Positions 7,760 to 15,536 of a DNA stretch of 34,292 nt are shown here, piece by piece; within the stretch, counting starts at the first letter, position 1; the number at the start of each line of letters is the position of its first letter. Location: contig NZ_JAGZSD010000028.1 of the NCBI RefSeq assembly GCF_018381315.1, positions 1 to 34,292 of the forward strand. The letters run 5' to 3'. The position numbers and the translations under genes were made by a program. The stretch comes from Anaerostipes sp. GTDB taxonomy: Bacteria; Bacillota; Clostridia; Lachnospirales; Lachnospiraceae. A model generated the notes under the pieces. It saw only the letters and a program-made list of their open reading frames with translations. It ran no database searches and had not been told where the DNA came from.

Positions 7760-8977
7760 TTAGTCTGCAAGTCCCTGGTCTTTTAAAGCTCTTACTTTCA
7801 TTGACAGGCCGAACAGGCGGATAAAGCCTTCAGCATCGTGATGGTCATATAAATCTCCGGTTGTAAAGCTTGCAAGAGATTCACTGTAAAGAGTATGAGG
7901 AGAGGTTGTGCCGGCTTTGATGATGTTGCCTTTGTAAAGCTTAAACTTCACTTCCCCGGTTACATCCTTATCAACTGTCTCAATGAAAGACTGTAATCCT
8001 TCTCTTAATGGACAGAACCATTTGCCTTCATAGACAAGATCGGCAAATTTGCCTGCTACGATCTTTTTGAAAGCCATGGTATCACGGTCTAATACCAGTT
8101 CTTCTAACTGCTGGTGTGCTTCCAGCAGGATGGTTCCTCCCGGAGTCTCATAAACACCGCGGGATTTCATGCCTACAACCCGGTTTTCTACAATATCAAC
8201 GATGCCGATACCGTGTTTTCCGCCCAGTTCATTTAACTTGCGGATAATATCAGAAGCTTTCATTTTTTCACCGTTGACAGCAACTGGAGCTCCGGATTCA
8301 AATGCAATAGTAACATACTCTCCCTCTTCCGGAGCCTGCTCCGGTGAGTTCCCTAATACTAAGAGGTGATTATAATCAGGTTCTACAGCAGGATCTTCTA
8401 ATTCCAGACCTTCATGGCTGATGTGCCATAAGTTGCGGTCACGGCTGTAGCTGTTTTCTGCAGAAAACGGAAGATCAATGCCGTGGTCTTTGCAGTACTG
8501 GATCTCGTCTTCTCTGGAATCCATCTTCCATGTGTCCAGCTCACGCCATGGGGCGATGATCTTGATATCAGGAGCTAATGCCATAATGGATAATTCAAAA
8601 CGGATCTGATCATTTCCTTTTCCTGTAGCACCGTGGCAGATTGCGACAGCACCTTCTTTTCTTGCGATTTCCACAAGTTTTTTTGCGATGACCGGACGGG
8701 CAAATGAAGTACCGAGCAAATATTTATTTTCATAAACTGCATCGGCTTTCACAGTCGGAATCACATAGTCATCCACAAACTCATCCACAACATCTTCAAT
8801 ATATAATTTTGTGGCTCCGGAAAGTTTTGCACGTTCTTCCAGGCCGTCTAATTCATTACCCTGTCCCACATCGACACAGCAGCAGATAACTTCATAATCA
8901 TAATTTTCTTTTAACCAAGGGATAATCGCGGTGGTATCCAGTCCGCCGGAGTATGCCAATACAACTTTTTCTTTCAT
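7760..8977 (-). CDS. argG: Argininosuccinate synthase
   Basis: Joins citrulline and aspartate with ATP to argininosuccinate, the penultimate step of arginine synthesis. The 405 residues match the family. The PP-loop ATP pyrophosphatase motif AYSGGLDTT is at 8-16, and downstream are GATGKGNDQIRFE and SRDRNLWHISHEG, both hallmark segments for citrulline and aspartate binding. ATG 8975-8977 follows GAGGAGG. It diverges from argC across a shared control region, and its leftward promoter with a TTGCAT -35 and an ArgR box lies upstream. It converges on the SanA-like gene at a strong terminator. Confidence 0.98.
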   Translation of the reverse strand: MKEKVVLAYSGGLDTTAIIPWLKENYDYEVICCCVDVGQGNELDGLEERAKLSGATKLYIEDVVDEFVDDYVIPTVKADAVYENKYLLGTSFARPVIAKKLVEIARKEGAVAICHGATGKGNDQIRFELSIMALAPDIKIIAPWRELDTWKMDSREDEIQYCKDHGIDLPFSAENSYSRDRNLWHISHEGLELEDPAVEPDYNHLLVLGNSPEQAPEEGEYVTIAFESGAPVAVNGEKMKASDIIRKLNELGGKHGIGIVDIVENRVVGMKSRGVYETPGGTILLEAHQQLEELVLDRDTMAFKKIVAGKFADLVYEGKWFCPLREGLQSFIETVDKDVTGEVKFKLYKGNIIKAGTTSPHTLYSESLASFTTGDLYDHHDAEGFIRLFGLSMKVRALKDQGLAD

Positions 8978-9034
8978 TTTTGTTCCTCCTCATATAGTTC
9001 GTACCATCAGATTTCCATCTGTGTTCTATTCAAT

Positions 9035-9063
9035 AATATACGGGATAACAAGAGAAGATGCAA
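9035..9063 (-). promoter_or_regulatory. argG promoter
   Basis: On the minus strand: TTGCAT (9058-9063), a 17-base spacer and TATATT (9035-9040), giving a leader of about 50 bases before argG. The ArgR box at 9083-9096 lies just upstream of the -35. Confidence 0.65.
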
Positions 9064-9082
9064 GGACTTTTTCAAAATAAAG

Positions 9083-9096
9083 TGCATAAAATTTCA
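9083..9096. promoter_or_regulatory. ArgR operator candidate (argG side)
   Basis: TGCATAAAATTTCA matches the ARG box pattern TGNATWWWWATNCA at 13 of 14 positions. It is 19 bases upstream of the argG -35. Confidence 0.55.
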
Positions 9097-9123
9097 AAAT
9101 AAATGAATATATGCATGAATAAA

Positions 9124-9137
9124 TGTATAAATATACA
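9124..9137. promoter_or_regulatory. ArgR operator (exact consensus match)
   Basis: TGTATAAATATACA fits TGNATWWWWATNCA at every position and is a near-perfect palindrome. A shorter palindrome-like site, ATGAATATATGCAT (9103-9116), has its centre exactly 21 bases away, the centre spacing known for paired ARG boxes contacted by one ArgR hexamer. Confidence 0.65.
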
Positions 9138-9192
9138 TTGTGCCGTTCCGCTTAAAAGAATTAAAAACTCAGATTTATCAATAAAAAAGGTG

Positions 9193-9221
9193 TTGCATAT
9201 TACATAACAGAGATGTATAAT
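9193..9221 (+). promoter_or_regulatory. argCJBD promoter
   Basis: TTGCAT (9193-9198), a 17-base spacer and a consensus TATAAT (9216-9221). Transcription would start about 30 bases before the argC ATG at 9261. Confidence 0.75.
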
Positions 9222-9227
9222 TATAAA
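9214..9227. promoter_or_regulatory. ArgR operator overlapping the argC -10
   Basis: TGTATAATTATAAA matches the ARG box pattern at 13 of 14 positions and covers the -10 hexamer, so a bound repressor would block RNA polymerase directly. A further half-site TGCAT lies in the -35 (9194-9198). Confidence 0.55.
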
Positions 9228-9260
9228 CAATTCGTAAATGCAGGAAAAGAGGAGAATATT

Positions 9261-10301
9261 ATGATAAAAGCAGGAATTATAGGATCTACGGGCTATGCAG
9301 GGCAGGAACTGGTCCGTCTGCTGATGCAGCATAAGGATGCAGAGATTGTCTGGTATGGTTCCAGAAGTTACATAGATCAGAAGTATTATGATGTCTTCCA
9401 TAACATGTTCGAAATCGTGGATGCCGAGTGTATGGATGATAATATGGAGGAACTGGCAGAGAGAGCAGATGTGATCTTTACAGCAACGCCACAGGGACTG
9501 TGCAGCTCTCTTGTATCAGAAGAAGTTTTATCCAAAACTAAGATCATAGATTTAAGTGCTGACTTCAGAATCAAAGATGCGGACCGCTACGAAGAGTGGT
9601 ATGGGATCAAACATCCCAGCAGAGAGTTCATCAAGGAAGCGGTTTACGGCCTGTGCGAGATCAACAGAGAAGAGGTAAAGAAGGCAAGGCTCATCGCCAA
9701 TCCGGGATGTTATCCGACCTGTTCGATTCTTTCTATATATCCATTGGCAAAAGAAGGACTGATTGATATGAATACGGTCATTATTGATGCAAAATCCGGA
9801 ACTTCAGGGGCGGGAAGAGGTGCCAAGGTAAATAATCTGTACTGTGAAGTGAATGAGAATATCAAAGCCTACGGGGTAGCTTCCCACAGGCATACGCCGG
9901 AGATTGAAGATCAGCTTGGCTATGCATCCGGACGACCGGTAGTACTTAATTTTACTCCACATCTGGTTCCGATGAACCGCGGGATTTTGGTGACAGCTTA
10001 CGCTTCTTTAAAGGAAGATGTTACATATGAGCAGGTAAAGGAAATCTATGATTCTTATTATAAGGAAGAAAAGTTTGTGAGAGTGCTTCCGGAAAATGTG
10101 TGCCCGGAAACCAGATGGGTGGAAGGAAGCAACTATGTGGATGTGAATTTTAAGATTGATCAGAGGACCGGGCGCATTATCATGATGGGTGCCATGGACA
10201 ATCTGGTAAAAGGGGCAGCCGGCCAGGCAGTGCAGAATATGAATCTGATGTTTGGGCTTGCTGAGACAGAGGGACTTGAATTGGTTCCGATGTTTCCTTA
10301 A
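9261..10301 (+). CDS. argC: N-acetyl-gamma-glutamyl-phosphate reductase
   Basis: Reduces N-acetylglutamyl phosphate with NADPH to the semialdehyde, the third step to ornithine. The 346-residue protein begins with the nucleotide-binding loop GIIGSTGYAG and has the catalytic cysteine Cys150 in ANPGCYPT. The GTSGAGRG and ASHRHTPEI segments are also diagnostic. An ATG exists upstream at 9213, but it lies inside the promoter, so it cannot be the normal start. ATG 9261 has AGAGGAG at the right spacing. It is the first gene of argCJBD, under the ArgR-type control region. Confidence 0.97.
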   Translation: MIKAGIIGSTGYAGQELVRLLMQHKDAEIVWYGSRSYIDQKYYDVFHNMFEIVDAECMDDNMEELAERADVIFTATPQGLCSSLVSEEVLSKTKIIDLSADFRIKDADRYEEWYGIKHPSREFIKEAVYGLCEINREEVKKARLIANPGCYPTCSILSIYPLAKEGLIDMNTVIIDAKSGTSGAGRGAKVNNLYCEVNENIKAYGVASHRHTPEIEDQLGYASGRPVVLNFTPHLVPMNRGILVTAYASLKEDVTYEQVKEIYDSYYKEEKFVRVLPENVCPETRWVEGSNYVDVNFKIDQRTGRIIMMGAMDNLVKGAAGQAVQNMNLMFGLAETEGLELVPMFP

Positions 10302-10323
10302 GAACAGCAAAAAGGAGGAGACA

Positions 10324-11550
10324 ATGAAGATATTGGACGGAGGGGTGACAGCCCCAAAAGGATTTTTGGCAGCAGGGCTCAGGGCCGGGGTGAAGCCTGG
10401 AAAGACAAATAAAGATATGGCTTTGATCCTGAGTGAAGTGCCGGCGGCGGCAGCTGGAACATTTACAAGGAATATTGTAAAGGCAGCACCGGTACTGTGG
10501 GGACAGAAACTGGTCAATGAGCAGGAAGCAGTCCGGGCAGTGGTGGTAAATACAGGGATTGCCAATGCCTGTACCGGTGAAAAAGGGTATGAAAATACCG
10601 TAAAAACTGCAGAGATTGCAGCAGAAGGGCTTGGTATATCAAAGGAAGAAGTTCTGGTAGGATCTACCGGAGTTATTGGACAGCAGCTGCCTATGGATGT
10701 GATTGAGGCAGGAGTAAAGCTTTTAATTCCTGAACTTAAGCACGACCGTCAGAGCAGCAAAGATGCAGCAGAGGCAATCCTCACTACGGATACCAAGATC
10801 AAAGAGGCCGCAGTCAGTGTGGAACTTTCCGGGACAGAGGTGACTGTGGGCGGTATCTGCAAAGGTTCCGGGATGATTCATCCGAACATGGGAACCATGC
10901 TTGGATTCATTGCCACAGACGTATCCATTGACAGGAATCTGCTCCTGGAACTTCAGAGAGAGCTGATTGAGGATACGTTCAACATGATTTCTGTGGACGG
11001 AGATACTTCCACCAATGACACGGTGTTTGTCCTGGCAAACGGTATGGCAGGGAATCCGAAGATTACAGAAAAGAATGAAGATTACCACATATTCAAAGAA
11101 GCTCTTTTGTATGTAAACCGTGAGCTGGCAAAGAAAATAGCAGGAGACGGAGAAGGCTGCACCAAGCTGTTTGAAGTACAGGTGCATCATGCACCGGACA
11201 AAGACTGTGCAAAAACATTGAGCAAGTCCGTTGTCACTTCAAGCCTTACAAAAGCGGCAATTTACGGCAAAGATGCCAACTGGGGAAGGATTTTGTGTGC
11301 CATGGGTTATTCCGGCGAATCCTTTGATCCTCTCAAAGTAGACATTTCATTTGAAAGCAAGAAAGGAAGGCTTGCTATCGTAAAAGATGGAGTTGCTACA
11401 GATTATTCAGAAGAAAGGGCCACCGAGATTTTATCGGAAGATGAGGTGACGGCTGTCATAGATATCCATAATGGAGAAGAACAGGCAACTGCGTGGGGAT
11501 GCGACCTGACCCATGAATATGTATCTATCAATGCAGATTATAGAAGTTAA
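10324..11550 (+). CDS. argJ: Bifunctional glutamate N-acetyltransferase / ornithine acetyltransferase
   Basis: Moves the acetyl group from N-acetylornithine to glutamate, closing the acetyl cycle. Some members also start it from acetyl-CoA. It is made as one chain that cuts itself before a nucleophilic threonine, here Thr191 in HPNMGTML. In many family members the residue before Thr is Ala; here it is Gly. The STGVIG motif (114-119) forms the oxyanion region, and the C terminus ends in the usual ADYRS. ATG 10324 gives 408 residues and has AAGGAGG in front; the longer frame from 10252 overlaps argC and is rejected. It lies 22 bases after argC. Confidence 0.97.
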   Translation: MKILDGGVTAPKGFLAAGLRAGVKPGKTNKDMALILSEVPAAAAGTFTRNIVKAAPVLWGQKLVNEQEAVRAVVVNTGIANACTGEKGYENTVKTAEIAAEGLGISKEEVLVGSTGVIGQQLPMDVIEAGVKLLIPELKHDRQSSKDAAEAILTTDTKIKEAAVSVELSGTEVTVGGICKGSGMIHPNMGTMLGFIATDVSIDRNLLLELQRELIEDTFNMISVDGDTSTNDTVFVLANGMAGNPKITEKNEDYHIFKEALLYVNRELAKKIAGDGEGCTKLFEVQVHHAPDKDCAKTLSKSVVTSSLTKAAIYGKDANWGRILCAMGYSGESFDPLKVDISFESKKGRLAIVKDGVATDYSEERATEILSEDEVTAVIDIHNGEEQATAWGCDLTHEYVSINADYRS

Positions 11551-11561
11551 GGAGAGGAAAT

Positions 11562-12446
11562 ATGGACGAGAAATTTTTAGAAGATGAATCACTGAAGGCG
11601 GAGATTTTAATTGAGGCCCTGCCGTATATCCGTTATTTCAGCGGAAAATATGTGGTGGTTAAATACGGCGGAAGCGCCATGCTGGATTCAGACCTGCAGA
11701 AAAATGTAATAAGAGACGTGGCACTTTTGAAATTGATCGGTATGAAGCCGATCATCGTCCACGGCGGAGGAAAAGAGATCAGCAAGTGGGTGAAGCTTTC
11801 CGGCAAAGAACCGGAGTTTTACAATGGTCTGCGTGTTACAGACAAAGAGACCATGGAGATTGCTGAGATGGTGCTGTTTAAAGTGAACCAGGAACTGGTT
11901 GCCATGATGGCGCAGCAGGGAATTAAGGCTGTTGGACTTTCCGGAAAAGATGCGGAAATGATGAAAGTAGAAAAGAAAGAAATCCCCGGAAAAGATCTTG
12001 GATTTGTGGGAAATGTAAAAGAAGTGAACACCGATCTTCTGGAAGCACTGATTGAGGACGATTTTGTGCCGGTTATCTCGCCGATCGGACTTGGAGAAGA
12101 GTATGCCGGTTACAATATTAACGCAGATGACACTGCCTGCGCGATTGCTTCTGCCTTAAACGCAGAAAAGCTGGTTTTCCTCACTGATATTGAGGGAGTT
12201 TTCATCGATCCGGAGGATAAGAGTACTCTGATCTCTGAGATGGACCTGGCTCAGGCACATGAGTTTGTAGACAAAGGCGTTGTAGGCGGAGGAATGCTTC
12301 CGAAGCTTAAAAACTGTATTGAAGCGATCGAGAACGGTGTTGCAAGAGTCCATATTCTGGACGGACGTCTGGACCACTGCCTTCTGCTTGAGTTCTTGAC
12401 GCAAAAAGGTATCGGAACAGCGATTCTGAAAGATCCGATTTTTTAG
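11562..12446 (+). CDS. argB: Acetylglutamate kinase
   Basis: Phosphorylates N-acetylglutamate with ATP, the step usually controlled in organisms with a cyclic pathway. The amino acid kinase fold shows VVKYGGSAM (Lys34) and IVHGGGKEI (67-73) for phosphate and substrate, and NINADDTACAIA for the nucleotide. The 294-residue chain has an N-terminal helix (ILIEALPYIRYFSGK), the element that in arginine-sensitive kinases such as that of Thermotoga forms hexamers and the arginine site. Feedback inhibition by arginine is therefore likely but inferred. ATG 11562 follows GGAGAGG, 11 bases after argJ. Confidence 0.97.
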   Translation: MDEKFLEDESLKAEILIEALPYIRYFSGKYVVVKYGGSAMLDSDLQKNVIRDVALLKLIGMKPIIVHGGGKEISKWVKLSGKEPEFYNGLRVTDKETMEIAEMVLFKVNQELVAMMAQQGIKAVGLSGKDAEMMKVEKKEIPGKDLGFVGNVKEVNTDLLEALIEDDFVPVISPIGLGEEYAGYNINADDTACAIASALNAEKLVFLTDIEGVFIDPEDKSTLISEMDLAQAHEFVDKGVVGGGMLPKLKNCIEAIENGVARVHILDGRLDHCLLLEFLTQKGIGTAILKDPIF

Positions 12447-12455
12447 GGGGAAATT

Positions 12456-13637
12456 ATGAATCATTTTATAGAAGAAGGCGAAGCATACATATTAAAAACT
12501 TACAACCGTTTCCCTGTAGTTTTAGACCGGGGCGAAGGAGTCTGTCTGTACGATACGGACGGAAAAGAATATCTGGATTTTGGAGCAGGGATAGCAGTCT
12601 TTGCCCTCGGGTACGGAAATAAACCATACAATGATGCTCTTAAGTCTCAGGTGGATAAACTGATCCATACATCAAACCTGTATTATAATGTTCCGGCCAT
12701 CGAGGCAGCAGAAAAAATCGTAAAAGCCTCCGGGATGAAAAAAGTATTTTTTACCAACAGCGGAACAGAAGCCATTGAAGGGGCCCTAAAAGTAGCCAGA
12801 AAATATGGCTATCAGAAGGACCCGGATAAGGAATATGAATTTATCGCCATGGACCAGTCTTTTCACGGAAGAAGCCAGGGGGCATTGTCTGTAACGGGAA
12901 ACGCCAAATATCAGGAAGGGTTTGTGCCCAAGGAGTTCCGGGCGGTGTTTGCTGAATTTAATAACCTTGAAGATGTGGCGTCAAAGGTGACCGGCAGAAC
13001 CTGCGGCATTATATGTGAGGTGATTCAGGGAGAGGGCGGCATTTATCCTGCAGATCCTGAATTTTTAAAAGGACTCAGAAAACTGTGCGATGAAAAAGAT
13101 CTTTTGCTGATCTTTGACGAGATTCAGTGCGGAATGGGACGCAGCGGTTCTATGTTCGCCCATGATCTCTATGGGGTAAAACCTGATGTGCTGACACTCG
13201 CAAAAGCCCTGGGATGCGGAATTCCGGTAGGGGCATTTGTGGTGGGAGAAAAGGCGGACGGCATTCTTGTGCCGGGAGACCATGGAACTACTTATGGAGG
13301 GAATCCTCTGGCAGGTGCCGCGGTCAACGCTGTCTTTGAGCAGTTTGAAGCTCTTGATCTGATTACGCACGTACAGGAAATCGGGAGTTACTTATGGGAA
13401 ACACTGGAGAGTTTAAAAGAAGAATTTGATTTTATCACAGCCCACCGGGGTGTGGGACTCATGCAGGGGCTGGAATTTTCAGAGGAAAAACCAGTGGGAG
13501 AAATCGTGAAAAAAGCCCTTTCAAACGGATTGATTCTTATTTCAGCGGGAAATAATGTTTTAAGGTTTGTTCCGCCGCTTGTAATTGAAAAAGACCATGT
13601 AGATCTGATGGCAGAAAAGCTCAGGGCATCCTTTTAA
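12456..13637 (+). CDS. argD: Acetylornithine aminotransferase
   Basis: A class III pyridoxal-phosphate aminotransferase that converts N-acetylglutamate semialdehyde to N-acetylornithine using glutamate. The PLP lysine is Lys250 in LTLAKALG; the cofactor loop NSGTEAIEGA (101-110) and the FDEIQCGMGRSG segment are typical. The 393 residues match ArgD. Related ornithine or GABA aminotransferases are possible by fold, but position as last gene of argCJBD makes ArgD the clear choice. ATG 12456 follows AGGGGGAAA, 9 bases after argB. A hairpin terminator follows directly. Confidence 0.95.
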   Translation: MNHFIEEGEAYILKTYNRFPVVLDRGEGVCLYDTDGKEYLDFGAGIAVFALGYGNKPYNDALKSQVDKLIHTSNLYYNVPAIEAAEKIVKASGMKKVFFTNSGTEAIEGALKVARKYGYQKDPDKEYEFIAMDQSFHGRSQGALSVTGNAKYQEGFVPKEFRAVFAEFNNLEDVASKVTGRTCGIICEVIQGEGGIYPADPEFLKGLRKLCDEKDLLLIFDEIQCGMGRSGSMFAHDLYGVKPDVLTLAKALGCGIPVGAFVVGEKADGILVPGDHGTTYGGNPLAGAAVNAVFEQFEALDLITHVQEIGSYLWETLESLKEEFDFITAHRGVGLMQGLEFSEEKPVGEIVKKALSNGLILISAGNNVLRFVPPLVIEKDHVDLMAEKLRASF

Positions 13638-13647
13638 ATGAATAATC

Positions 13648-13695
13648 AAAAACCTCCAAGGATAAACTATGGGTAACAAATCTTTGGAGGTTTTT
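13648..13695 (+). terminator. argCJBD terminator whose 3' arm carries the next gene's ribosome binding site
   Basis: AAAAACCTCCAA (13648-13659) pairs with TTGGAGGTTTTT (13684-13695), 12 bp without mismatch, loop of 24 bases, with a run of six T. The GGAGG in the 3' arm is 6 bases before the ATG of the following gene. Confidence 0.75.
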
Positions 13696-13696
13696 T

Positions 13697-14134
13697 ATGA
13701 TTGGATTTATAATAGCGTTAGTATCAGGGGCTCTGATGAGTATTCAGGGTGTATTTAACACAGAAGTTTCAAAACAGACCGGGCTTTGGACAGCCAGTTC
13801 CTTTGTACAATTTACGGGACTGCTTACCTGTCTTGCCGTCTGGCTTTTTGCAGAGAGAGACCAGAGCTTTTTAAGCCTTATGAAGGTGTCGCCGAAATAT
13901 GTGCTTTTAGGAGGTATCATGGGGGCCGGCATTACCTTTACGGTTATTAAAAGCATTGGTTTGCTCGGACCGGCAAAATCTGCCATGCTGATAGTGGCTG
14001 CACAGCTGATCGTGTCATATCTCATTGAGGTTTTTGGGCTGTTTGGCGTCGAAAAAACGGGATTTCAGTGGATGAAGCTTTTAGGTGTTGTTTTGTTTGT
14101 AGCCGGGATCCTTCTTTTTAAATGGAAATCATGA
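13697..14134 (+). CDS. DMT-superfamily small membrane protein (YdcZ / DUF606, PF04657)
   Basis: A 145-residue protein with about five hydrophobic helices starting from the first residue. The opening MIGFIIALVSGALMSIQGVF and the central GGIMGAGITFTVI region are typical of the YdcZ half-length drug/metabolite transporters, which often work as dimers or paired subunits. The substrate is unknown. ATG 13697 is preceded by GGAGG located inside the argD terminator stem, so its translation could depend on RNA folding. No separate promoter is obvious between argD and this gene. Confidence 0.85.
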   Translation: MIGFIIALVSGALMSIQGVFNTEVSKQTGLWTASSFVQFTGLLTCLAVWLFAERDQSFLSLMKVSPKYVLLGGIMGAGITFTVIKSIGLLGPAKSAMLIVAAQLIVSYLIEVFGLFGVEKTGFQWMKLLGVVLFVAGILLFKWKS

Positions 14135-14154
14135 AGCTGTTCCAAAAGATGCCC

Positions 14155-14183
14155 TTGTAAAAATGAGGTAGATTAGTTACAAT
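14155..14183 (+). promoter_or_regulatory. Promoter of the comEA-holA operon
   Basis: TTGTAA (14155-14160), a 17-base spacer and TACAAT (14178-14183). The start of transcription would be about 50 bases before the comEA TTG at 14244. Confidence 0.6.
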
Positions 14184-14243
14184 AGCAATAGAGATTTTAC
14201 ACTTGGATAGATGGCGCTTTGTACAGTTAAGGAGGTTCCTGAA

Positions 14244-14807
14244 TTGTTCAAAGCAAAATGTTTATGTATAGCCGCCGCTTTGTTTTTTGCAGCCTGTACG
14301 GCAGGGTGCACAGAGAAGTCCGGACTGCAGGCAGAAAAAGGATCAGAAGTCCAAAGAACTGCCGAGGCGCAGAGGGAGGATAAGATCTGTGTCTATGTCT
14401 GTGGCAGTGTCAAAAAGCCGGGGGTTTATGAAGTCACAAAAGATGCAAGGATTATTTCTGCTGTAGCTTCGGCAGGCGGATTTACAAAGAATGCTTCCAG
14501 GGAAGCGGTCAATCAGGCAGAACCTGTGAAGGACGGGCAGCAGATCTATGTTCCCTCAAAGAAGGAAGCAGAAAAGAAGCAGAATGTATCATCAGAAAAT
14601 GGCTCTTCCCTGGATGGCAGGATAAATCTGAATACAGCATCCAAGGAAGAGCTGATGACGCTTTCAGGTATAGGAGAAGCTAAGGCTTCCGATATTATTT
14701 CCTATAGGGAAGAGAACGGAAGCTTTCAGAAACCGGAAGATATTATGAAGATCCGGGGAATCAAACAAGGGATCTACAGTAAGATCAAGGACATGATAAC
14801 AGTTTAG
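14244..14807 (+). CDS. comEA: ComEA-family DNA-binding lipoprotein
   Basis: ComEA binds incoming double-stranded DNA at the outer face of the membrane during transformation and hands it to ComEC. The 187-residue chain begins with a lipoprotein-type signal (hydrophobic segment then TAGC, lipid Cys near residue 21), followed by an SLBB domain (ICVYVCGSVKKPGVYEV to IYVPSKKE) and a C-terminal helix-hairpin-helix pair (INLNTASKEELMTLSGIGEAKA, cut here at position 637 onward of the text pattern LSGIGEAKA). Start TTG 14244 is chosen because AAGGAGGTT (14229-14237) fits it; the ATG at 14211 has no such site. First gene of an operon running to holA. Confidence 0.88.
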   Translation: MFKAKCLCIAAALFFAACTAGCTEKSGLQAEKGSEVQRTAEAQREDKICVYVCGSVKKPGVYEVTKDARIISAVASAGGFTKNASREAVNQAEPVKDGQQIYVPSKKEAEKKQNVSSENGSSLDGRINLNTASKEELMTLSGIGEAKASDIISYREENGSFQKPEDIMKIRGIKQGIYSKIKDMITV

Positions 14808-14821
14808 TTTGAGGTGAAAAT

Positions 14822-15508
14822 ATGAAAAAGGTACTGGTTGTTGATGACGAAAAATTGATAGTAAAAGGGATCAAGTTCAGCCTTGAGCAGGATGAGATGG
14901 AGGTCGACTGCGCCTATGACGGAGAGGAAGCTCTGGAGCTTGCGAAAGAGAACCAATATGATATCATCCTTCTGGATGTTATGCTCCCGAAACTCACCGG
15001 ATATGAAGTGTGCCAGGCGATCAGGGAATTTTCAACCGTACCGATTATCATGCTGACAGCCAAGGGTGATGACATGGATAAGATTCTGGGACTGGAGTAC
15101 GGGGCCGATGATTATGTGACCAAACCGTTTAATATTCTGGAGGTCAAAGCAAGGATCAAAGCCATTCTGCGAAGAAGCATCAGCCATGCAGCTCCTGCAG
15201 AGACACCGAGAGTGATTGAAAGCCGCGGCTTAAAGATCGACTGTGACAGCAGAAGGGTTCACATCAACGGAAAAGAAGTCAATCTGACAGCTAAAGAATT
15301 TGACCTGCTGGAACTGCTTGTATTCCATCCGAATAAAGTATACAGCAGAGAAGACCTGCTGAACACCGTATGGGGTTATGACTATCCGGGTGATGCAAGA
15401 ACTGTGGATGTCCACATAAGGCGTCTGCGTGAAAAGATTGAAGTGAATCCGGGAGTTCCAGACTATGTACATACAAAATGGGGGGTAGGTTATTATTTCC
15501 AGGCATAA
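14822..15508 (+). CDS. Response regulator, OmpR/PhoB family
   Basis: A 228-residue two-domain regulator. The receiver has the acidic pair DD at 8-9, the phosphorylation site Asp52 in ILLDVMLP, Thr in MLTAKG and Lys in VTKPFN. The C-terminal winged helix shows LTAKEFDLLELL and the recognition region DARTVDVHIRRLREKI. It should bind DNA as a dimer when phosphorylated by the kinase encoded next. The start ATG 14822 follows GAGGTGAAA, 14 bases after comEA. Targets are unknown; its place between comEA and comEC suggests but does not prove a link to DNA uptake or envelope stress. Confidence 0.95.
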   Translation: MKKVLVVDDEKLIVKGIKFSLEQDEMEVDCAYDGEEALELAKENQYDIILLDVMLPKLTGYEVCQAIREFSTVPIIMLTAKGDDMDKILGLEYGADDYVTKPFNILEVKARIKAILRRSISHAAPAETPRVIESRGLKIDCDSRRVHINGKEVNLTAKEFDLLELLVFHPNKVYSREDLLNTVWGYDYPGDARTVDVHIRRLREKIEVNPGVPDYVHTKWGVGYYFQA

Positions 15509-15536
15509 GAAGGACAGATTTTCCTACCTGAAAAGC

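Noticed and set aside
9213..9260. Upstream ATG extension of argC
   Set aside because: The ATG lies in the -10 region of the argC promoter and has no ribosome binding site, whereas ATG 9261 has AGAGGAG and the family N terminus.
10252..10323. N-terminal extension of argJ into argC
   Set aside because: Residues do not match ArgJ and there is a perfect AAGGAGG before ATG 10324.
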